NCBI GenBank assembly: GCA_018398765.1 | Contig: JAHBMJ010001433.1 | Coordinates: 3,659 to 16,158 of the forward strand | DNA length: 12,500 nucleotides | Direction: 5' to 3' | Source of the DNA: Chromera velia | Taxonomy: Eukaryota; Sar; Chromeraceae | Part shown: positions 6,873 through 12,500 of the stretch, piece after piece | Layout of the letters: each line of letters begins with the position of its first letter | Numbering within the stretch: the stretch's first letter is position 1 | Notes under the pieces: model-generated | Seen by the model: the letters and a program-made list of their open reading frames with translations, nothing else | The model's database searches: none | What the model was told of the DNA's origin: nothing | Program-made: the position numbers and the translations under genes

Positions 6873-8066
6873 CTATGGCTCAAGGCCTGTGTCTGTGACT
6901 CCTGCGAGCAGAAGTTGGGTGGCTTCATCTACCCCCTCATAGCCCCACGTGGCTAGAGTGCCCTTGCGAGACTGATAGACGTCTACAGGGTGGACTGTCT
7001 GGACTGTGAAGTCATTCGGACCTTCACCCCAGATCTCCAACACTCTCACTGCATGCGGAGAAGGTCGAGAGATGTACCACCCCCTTTTACCTGGCAGCTC
7101 TTCTGTTTTCTTGGCTGTTTTTACTCTGTGAGGAGTGAAAATCACCTTGTCCCCACACATGAATTTAAGGGGCGGGTGCTGACTATTCTTCTTGTAGTAC
7201 GGGGAGGTGCCAAGCTCGTTCATGTGTAGAGCTATATAGGTCTCGGCCAGTCCTTCCCACAAGTGAGAAAACACAGCAAGGGGCCACCTTTTCTCTTTCA
7301 TCATGGTTCTGGCCAGTCGTTTGATCATCTTTACTGCTGCTTCTGCGGGTCCTTGAGATGGGGAATGATACTTCGCACTCTCGTCGAAGTGGGTGTAGGG
7401 CATGGTCGCCTTCATCTTTGCCAACCTGAGGACATTTTCATTGTCAGACCTCATTATGACGATCTGTCTGTGGGGTTTGGAGAGCAGGATTCTGTTCTGT
7501 ACGTTGAAACGGACACAGTGATCTGTCATATCACTCTTTGCATTGAGCCCCATCACATCAATCTCCCTGCTGTGCATTTGGACAATCACTAAGAATGGGT
7601 ACCCAACGAGCTGCCCAATGTCACAATAGGCCAGCTGCCCATACTCTTTCGCTTCCTTCTCTCTTCTCCCAAGCACTGCATGCGGTGTTCTGTTGACTGC
7701 ATTTCTGTCCTCACACAGCTCACACTCCCTCCACACCTTCTTCCTCACCTCCTCCTTCACGCCTACCTGCCTTTCTCTGAGGGTAGCAACCAGTCGAGAG
7801 AGATCACAGTGTCCAAACCGTGCATGCCACGCCTTCAGCTCGATAGGATCGGTGAGTAGACGGTAGTTGGTATTTGCACCTGCCTGCTTCTGCTTCCTTC
7901 GGGTGAGGACCTTCTTGACGAAGGCATGTGCTTCTACTGTGGGTGTGGGTGCTGCAAGCAGAAGAGGAGACAACAGCGGACATATGACAAAAAAAGGGAA
8001 GTTCGATCTTCCATCACCAAACAGCTGAGTGATCCTCAGTCTTCTCCTCTCTCCATCTGCATCTGT
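6873..8066 (-). CDS. pol: GAG-pre-integrase and integrase
   Basis: Integrase inserts the cDNA into chromosomes. Counting from 7973, the zinc-binding HHCC motif is His50 and His55 (WHARFGH) with Cys84 and Cys87 (CELC). The catalytic triad is Asp118 in YCDIG (codon 7620-7622), Asp177 in MRSDNEN (7443-7445) and Glu211 in GPAEAAVKMIKR (7341-7343). The block ending in Glu is equivalent to the Copia 'NGVAERKNRT' motif. The D-to-E gap is 33 residues, close to the usual 35. The C-terminal region (GDKVIFTPHR, then GKRGWYISRPSPHAVRVLEI) matches the small barrel region of Copia integrases. The frame is open from 8066 and differs by -1 from the protease frame. No ATG supports an independent start. A TAG ends it at 6873, where translation otherwise continues in the same frame. 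Confidence 0.92.
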   Translation of the reverse strand, partial: TDADGERRRLRITQLFGDGRSNFPFFVICPLLSPLLLAAPTPTVEAHAFVKKVLTRRKQKQAGANTNYRLLTDPIELKAWHARFGHCDLSRLVATLRERQVGVKEEVRKKVWRECELCEDRNAVNRTPHAVLGRREKEAKEYGQLAYCDIGQLVGYPFLVIVQMHSREIDVMGLNAKSDMTDHCVRFNVQNRILLSKPHRQIVIMRSDNENVLRLAKMKATMPYTHFDESAKYHSPSQGPAEAAVKMIKRLARTMMKEKRWPLAVFSHLWEGLAETYIALHMNELGTSPYYKKNSQHPPLKFMCGDKVIFTPHRVKTAKKTEELPGKRGWYISRPSPHAVRVLEIWGEGPNDFTVQTVHPVDVYQSRKGTLATWGYEGVDEATQLLLAGVTDTGLEP

Positions 8067-8443
8067 CTACTGAGAGGGCCTGGGAGGCCATCATCAAGGA
8101 CCAGGCCTTTTCCGCGAAGTAGATGTTTCATTCTCTCCCCGGGCTTGGTGAGATAGCAGATCATATCAACCTCACCCAACGCCCCCGTGATTTCGTCCAC
8201 ACCCCCAATTCACACCACTCTATAAGACCTGATTTGAATCCCTTCTGCTCTCTCATCACTCACCCCCATGGTGAGCTCGATTGGTTTTTCCCACACAATC
8301 CTCCTCGGCTCGATCCTGTCCCTGCACAGAATCGTGTCGCTAGCACAGAAGTCTGTGTATATGCGGTCATCATACTGGGACTGGTTCTTCTGTGTCTTCA
8401 TCTGGTTTGGTTGGATCACAGTGGGGTGGCTGTGGAATGTCAT
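8067..8443 (-). pseudogene. pol: Copia-type aspartic protease, degenerate
   Basis: In the gag frame, an ATG at 8441-8443 begins a segment whose residues 31-37 read DFCASDT. The position, before integrase, and the surrounding pattern (IYT-D..AS-DTIL) match the Copia protease active site, normally DSGAS. Here Ser-Gly is replaced by Phe-Cys, which should abolish catalysis. Ser to Phe needs one transition, and Gly to Cys needs a transversion. A TGA at 8210-8212 interrupts the domain. The reading continues as IGGVDEITGALGEVDMICYL, acceptable for the second half of such a protease. The frame then changes by -1 somewhere in 8040-8066, within a GA-rich run, to enter the integrase frame. Such proteases act as dimers to cut Gag and Pol. 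Confidence 0.6.
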
Positions 8444-8465
8444 TTTCGCCTCCGGAGAGTCAAAC

Positions 8466-8543
8466 TGCTACTGTTAAAGGGGCCCAGGTGTGGTCTTCTC
8501 CAGGTGCTACTGTTAAAGGGGCCCAGATGTGATTTTCTCCTTG
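8466..8543. repeat. 39-bp tandem repeat at the gag-pol border
   Basis: Two units, 8466-8504 and 8505-8543. The first 36 bases of each differ at three sites, all transitions. The period is 13 codons. On the minus strand each unit carries TAA-CAG-TAG in the gag/protease frame, so the border holds four stops. It separates the end of gag from the ATG at 8443. Confidence 0.85.
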
Positions 8544-8581
8544 TCTCCTGTGTCTTCGTCTTCGGCAGTGAGTCTTAGTTA

Positions 8582-9988
8582 CTACTGTGAGTGAGAGAGA
8601 ATCGGAGAGAGGAGCTGTATGAACCAGGCCTCTAAGAACGGATCTGACTTCGCGTTTGCATCATCATCAGACTCTTCGAACAATGAAGACAATCCACCAT
8701 GCGCCTTTCCTCCCGATCTCCCACTGATTCCAAAAGGCAGGACGGGCTTCAACACCATGTTGGCTTGAGGCTGGGGTTGATTCTGGAGGAGGCTCTCTGG
8801 CTGCTGTGCAGACGGTTGGTCATTCGGGGCACAAGAGAGGCGTGGAGGCAGTTGCCTCTCATTCCTGCAGTAGCGGGCGTAGTGCCCTCTCATTCCGCAC
8901 TTAGGGCACGTGTTGTCTGCTGCCCAACACTCGTGTGGTGGGTGCGATCGATAATACCCGCAGTCTTGGCACCCACCGAACGCAGGCGGAGCATTCCTGG
9001 GTCTCAGATGTTGCTGCGGTGGCTGTTGAGGGTGTTGCTGCTGTTACATCCACTGCTGTTGTTAGTTGAATTGTTGTTGCGGTTCCTGCCTCTGACAGGG
9101 CCAGGGTTGTTGTCTCATGGCAGCATTGGAGCCTCCATACCCTCCTCTTTGTCTCTGGGGAAGCCTAGGAGGCACACCCGCTTGCCCTGTGTAGAGGGCT
9201 TGCATTTGATTCTGCATTTCGTCCCTCAGCGCCTGTTGCCAAATGAGGAGACCCGGAGGGCTTTGCTGCTGCTGCTGTGTGGTCGTTATGAGGTTTGCCT
9301 TCAACTGTTCTGATCTCTCTCTCTGCTCTCTCTCGGCCTCTGACTCCCAACTCAGAAAACACTCCTCGCCGTGCTTATCGATCTCATTGCGGATGGTCTT
9401 GATTAGGGGCTGGAACTTATTATAATCCGCCTTGAGTCCAGTCCTGAGTGAGGAGGCCAGCTTCTGGGGAAGTCCGTCCTGTGTGAAACATGCCACATCC
9501 TCATCTGCTACTGTGAGGCCGCACATATCCGCCAGATCTAGAAGGTTCTCTATGGCAGTAATTAATTTCTTAGGCTTCGCAATGAAGAGAGCCTTACCAG
9601 GGTATTGGCCGACTGCCTGGAGGGCTCTGGTCACCTTTTTCTTCTACATCTGAATGGGTACGCTCCGGTTGGACCTCACCGCTTCCCATACCTGCTTCAA
9701 GTATTCTTTGGAATCGTTCTGGCTGTTGGCATCTTGAATCCCCCCCGCATACCACTTATTCACCACTCTACCTACTGCCTGTTTTTCATCTGGGGCAGAC
9801 TTCAACATACTCAAGATCTGGTCGATTTCCCAGAGTCTTTTGCTGTTATCATCTGCTATGGCTTGGTAGGCTGCCAAACCATCCCACTTGACAAAGCATC
9901 TCCTCTGGTAGCGCTCGAACATCCACTCATCCATGAGGGGAGGGAATAGAGACTTCTTCTCTTCTCCACCCGTCTCTCTGTCATCCAT
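8582..9988 (-). pseudogene. gag: gag: capsid and zinc-knuckle nucleocapsid protein, with in-frame stops
   Basis: Structural protein of the retrotransposon particle. The ATG at 9986-9988 has A at -3 and G at +4, and a TAA lies eight codons upstream in frame. A single frame of 468 codons runs to a TAG-TAA pair (8579-8584), broken by TAG 9644-9646, TAA 9062-9064 and TAA 9044-9046. The N-terminal two-thirds is helical and Copia-Gag-like (WDGLAAYQAIADDNSKRLWE, then a segment ending LISWE-type sequence near a Glu/Arg-rich stretch). A Gln-rich linker precedes two cysteine knuckles at 8971-8867: CQDC then H and C (C-X2-C-X5-H-X4-C), and CPKCGMRGHYARYC (C-X2-C-X4-H-X4-C). The C-terminal part is acidic (FEESDDDANAK). 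The stops in the Gln-rich part sit among CAG/CAA codons and may be mutated Gln codons. Confidence 0.8.
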
Positions 9989-10355
9989 CTTGAATCTGCA
10001 GGAATAGTCTTATGAGGGGAAAAAAATTCAGTGCATGCAACGGCCAACCAGTGTCTGTCAGTCTGAGCAGGCCTTTCTGTTGAGTGAATGCGTCTTTCTG
10101 GGGGCTAAGCAATGAAGGATGCAAGCAAAAAATGCAGAAGAGAAGCAGTTTCAAAGAGTGTTAGTATCGGTCGATTGACTTACTGATACCAGAGTCTGTC
10201 TTGATCTCCTCCTATATGGATGGAGTATCGTCTCGTCTCCACAATACCAGCGTCCCCTCTGATCCTTTCTTCCCCTTCTCCTTCTCCCCCCTTGAGTTCC
10301 CTGCCGCCAGTCTGTCCGATCTCCTCCCCTGGAGCAACAACAGCCTGCAAGCTCG
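9989..10355 (-). other. 5' leader between PBS and gag
   Basis: About 370 bp of untranslated leader of element 1, GA-rich on the element strand around 10255-10325. A short open frame (10180-10389) lacks an ATG at its start, crosses the PBS and shows no motif, so I do not call it. The leader contains a separate PBS-like sequence at 10183-10191. Confidence 0.55.
10183..10191 (-). promoter_or_regulatory. initiator-Met-tRNA PBS-like sequence, internal
   Basis: The minus strand reads TGGTATCAG, the first nine bases of the PBS (TGGTATCAGAGC) used by many plant Copia elements with initiator Met tRNA. It is about 195 bp inside the LTR end, too far for a working PBS, and the rest does not match. It may be chance or a relic. 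Confidence 0.25.
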
Positions 10356-10383
10356 ACGGTTCATGCCCGCCGTCTAAGCACCA
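10356..10383 (-). promoter_or_regulatory. primer-binding site of element 1, extended tRNA 3'-end match
   Basis: Two bases inside the LTR the minus strand begins TGGTGCTTAGACGGCGGG. The plus strand reads like a tRNA end: GGTTCATGC as a T-arm loop (expected TTCRANN, here one base off), CCGCC able to pair with GACGG except for one A-C mismatch, then GTCTAAGCACCA. The spacing between T stem and CCA is one base too long. Element 2 has a homologous 29-bp segment, so the family uses the same primer tRNA. The tRNA species is not identified. Confidence 0.55.
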
Positions 10384-10385
10384 GC

Positions 10386-10777
10386 TCAAAGTTTGAGTCC
10401 CGTCCAGTCTAGTTTAGTCTACTGGCTCCCTTCCGTCCCGTATGGTCTAATGCAATATATTACTGCTAGGTGAGACAATAAGTTCAGTCAGTCAGTACAT
10501 TAGTCCGGTACCTACAGGAAGGTAAGTCTGACAGTCCACCATTCCCACTCCTGGTACTTCTGAATGTTTCTTTCCGATCCAAGTCTCTTTCATTTATTTT
10601 TCTGTATACATGTGAAGAATTACTTTTTGAGCTCAATAATATTATTGCACGTTTTGCATTTTGCTCTCAGTCGCTCGCATTCGCGCACGGTCACACACTT
10701 CCTGACCGGGTCTGATTTTACTGCGTGCGGCGGCGGGATATTCCAAGATCGGCGCTGCAAGGGCCGAACTTCGGACA
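10386..10777 (-). repeat. 5' LTR of element 1
   Basis: Gap-free partner of 1746-2137. In element orientation it begins TGTCCGAAG at 10777 and ends TTTGA at 10386, followed by the PBS. Promoter and RNA start are expected within it, and the conserved palindrome (10634-10647) and AATAAA (10593-10598) are present. Its outer edge is followed by seven bases and then the poly-C/N tract. Confidence 0.85.
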
Positions 10778-10783
10778 GGAACT

Positions 10784-10804
10784 CCCCCCCCCCCCNCCCC
10801 CCCC
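10784..10804. other. poly-C run with one N (10796)
   Basis: Twenty C residues and an undetermined base. Composition changes abruptly across it, from element 1 to AT-rich DNA. It could be a real homopolymer of uncertain length or an assembly join. Sequence to the right should not be assumed to be the true flank. Confidence 0.8.
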
Positions 10805-12500
10805 TTATCGGGCACCACCCGATACCAGAATTTTATTATGCCCCCTTGACACGCGCTGTCTATTGCAACCTCACAAACTTTTGGTATGTATACTTGAGCT
10901 TAGGGAACCTTAATAGGGGTACTTAGGCGTATTACGATACTACCATCAGTTTTAATATACCGTTGGCCGGGGGCCACGGCCATGGGGAGTCATTGGGGAT
11001 AAAGTTCAACTTCATTGCATGACCGGCTCTAATCGCTGGCTCCTACCGGCTCCTAGGCTCTGGCCGCTGGTGGCCACGGTATCTGTAGGGTATCTATACA
11101 GCTGGCTTCGCCAATGCTCATACTAGGTATTAGACAAAAGGCTTACTAGACAAAGACCAGTATACATGTTAAAATTTGTTTCAGAAAAAAAACAACATAC
11201 AAGTATCCAAAACTTTAAAACCTCCTTGAACCTAAGTTCATCTAAATACCGAATCTTACAGTATATAATACTATATTATTATATTTGGTTGTACGTTGAC
11301 TCACAATTATATTAGTCTGTATATAATAGTCAACTATAGTCCGGTTTTTCCTGAGACCACTTTTATATCATGCTTTTATTTTCACTTGTGACAGTCTTCT
11401 GTTGAATTCTATTGAATTGCGTAAAGTAAGACTAGCACGATGATGGTACTAGCACTATACTAGCACTGCAACAAAAAATAAAGTTTGTGTTACAAATTGT
11501 GTATTTCTACTACAGTACTACTACTCCATCATATTCCATAATACATTCCGTTTGACACCGTTTGTACAGAGTAATGAACACGAATTCAATATACGTTGTT
11601 ACTTTTCTATACAATGAAAATAATCCGTATCTGGAACACCGTTTTTCAATAAGTATAAACCATCTGCACCCACTATATGATCAATCGCATGATCCACGCA
11701 TGTGACATTGATAGTCAATACACCTAAACATACTTAAACATACCGTCTACAACTGTTTGAATGTGCAGACTTGGTTTTTCAAAACCCTCTTAATACTCCA
11801 GTCTGTCTTGAAATAAATTTTTCAATGCTGGCCGCGCCTGCGGCACAGTTACTTCAAGTAGCTTCAAGACTATCTGCGCCTTTGCCACAAAATTTCAAAT
11901 ATAGTTTAACTTAGCCGCGCATTTGGCACCGTACCTTTAAGTTAAGCCGCGCCTGGCAGCCGCCTGCGGTCTAGGCCTGCGGAAGGCGTTTCAAGTCTCG
12001 CCATACCAATGGTGTAGCGTGACAAGTTTACAGTTTATTGGAGTATCAAAGTTTTTTTTTAAAGAGACTGCAAACGATCCGTACCTGTGGCAAGGGCTTT
12101 CAAGCTGAATTATCCTCAAGTATCATCAAGTGCAGCTTCAACTTTGATGTAGTACTTTAACTGTACTTATAAGTACTTAGATTTAGTCACAGTCGGCTTC
12201 AAAACTTAAGAGATCTAGTCAGAGATTCCAGAAGAGATTAATTTGAAAGAGCTGATTCATAACTCAATAGAGACTCATTCATAAATATTAATTTGATGCT
12301 GATATTATTACTTTGTTTTATAATCATCTTAAAATCTTATAGGATTGTAGTTTAATTAGGTTTTAAATTAATTCACTTCTGAATCATTTGGTTGCTTCAT
12401 CTTTTTATGCAAGACCCACAGGCAAGATATCAAAAATTCTTATTCCTCATGATTTCCTCATAATTCAAGCTCCTAAAGAACTGGTAAAGGGTTGTACCAG
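10805..12500. other. AT-rich right flank without recognisable genes
   Basis: About 1.7 kb with frequent TATA, TAAT and ATTA motifs, no long open frame on either strand, no tRNA box pair and no similarity to the elements. It contains GC-rich hairpin-prone islands: GGCC-rich at about 10963-11090, and GCCGC/GCGGC modules at 11830-11982. It also holds three ACTAGCAC copies at 11431, 11448 and 11459. It may be intergenic host DNA or an old decayed repeat. Confidence 0.55.
11830..11982. repeat. cluster of GC-rich GCCGCGC modules in AT-rich DNA
   Basis: Copies: GGCCGCGCCTGCGGCAC at 11830-11846; AGCCGCGCATTTGGCACC at 11913-11930; and a longer one starting AGCCGCGCCTGGCAG at 11945, followed by CCGCCTGCGG and GGCCTGCGG to 11982. 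A weaker form (CTGCGCCTTTGCCAC) is near 11874. The first contains a perfect 5-bp stem, GCCGC with GCGGC, around a 4-base loop. Confidence 0.55.

Larger units (their letters stand above)
1746..10777 (-). mobile_element. element 1: Ty1/copia LTR retrotransposon, about 9.0 kb
   Basis: Two LTR copies of 392 bp flank an interior with PBS, gag, protease, integrase, reverse transcriptase, RNase H and PPT, in that order on the minus strand. Integrase upstream of reverse transcriptase is diagnostic of Copia. All main catalytic motifs of IN, RT and RH are readable: HHCC, D-D-E, YVDD and D-E-D-D. The frames are interrupted by stops and two frame changes, and the protease active site is altered, so the copy is probably dead. 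LTR divergence near 5%, all transitions, means it is not recent unless mutation was accelerated. No matching target-site duplication is seen (1741-1745 against 10778-10782), and the right edge meets a poly-C/N tract, so that boundary is doubtful. Confidence 0.9.

Noticed and set aside
8699-9313. 204-codon Leu-rich frame on +
   Set aside because: It is the reverse of the Gln-rich gag region (CAG read backwards gives CTG, Leu), so a shadow.
10356-10400. A complete tRNA gene or tRNA-derived SINE
   Set aside because: Only a 3'-half-like segment is seen. No A box or anticodon arm precedes it, and its position next to an LTR explains it as a PBS.
10564-10926. Open frame on + through LTR, poly-C and flank
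   Set aside because: It crosses the undetermined base and a composition break, and its first part equals the LTR sequence at 1924.

Overview
The window is eukaryotic repeat DNA dominated by long terminal repeat (LTR) retrotransposons. No host gene is visible. All recognisable coding sequence is on the minus strand and belongs to one large Ty1/copia-type element (element 1, about 1746-10777). In element orientation it reads: 5' LTR (10386-10777), a primer-binding site (PBS) that looks like a tRNA 3' end (10356-10383), leader, gag with two zinc knuckles (9988-8582), protease remnant, GAG-pre-integrase plus integrase with all catalytic residues, a long low-complexity spacer, reverse transcriptase, and RNase H (ending at 4087). 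After that come about 1.95 kb of strongly purine-rich non-coding sequence, a polypurine tract (PPT, 2138-2145) and the 3' LTR (1746-2137). The order PR-IN-RT-RH identifies Copia (Pseudoviridae-like) rather than Gypsy. The reading frames carry several in-frame stops and two frame changes, so this copy is probably not autonomous unless an unusual genetic code applies.

To its left lies a second, shorter relative (element 2, about 125-1723). It has a full 3' LTR (125-508), a PPT, about 1 kb of pyrimidine-rich non-coding DNA, a PBS region homologous to that of element 1, and a 5' LTR cut off at 1723, 22 bp before the LTR of element 1. Its LTR and PPT align with those of element 1 by eye although the two have diverged strongly. 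It looks like a non-autonomous member of the same lineage.

The two LTRs of element 1 differ by about 20 substitutions over 392 bp by my manual alignment, and every one is a transition. The element 2 LTR pair shows about 11 transitions in 12 differences. Roughly half the element 1 differences sit at former CpG sites. Cytosine methylation and deamination (or a RIP-like process) is the simplest cause, and it would also explain why most internal stops are TAA or TAG where glutamine is plausible and TGA where tryptophan is plausible. A nuclear code with TAA/TAG read as Gln is the alternative worth testing.

The right part (10805-12500) is AT-rich DNA of quite different composition, with no convincing gene, separated from element 1 by a poly-C run containing an N (10784-10804). 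A poly-C run also opens the window. These look like sequencing or assembly boundaries, so continuity of the element with the right flank is uncertain. The host cannot be named from this window: an alga, another protist or a fungus would all fit.
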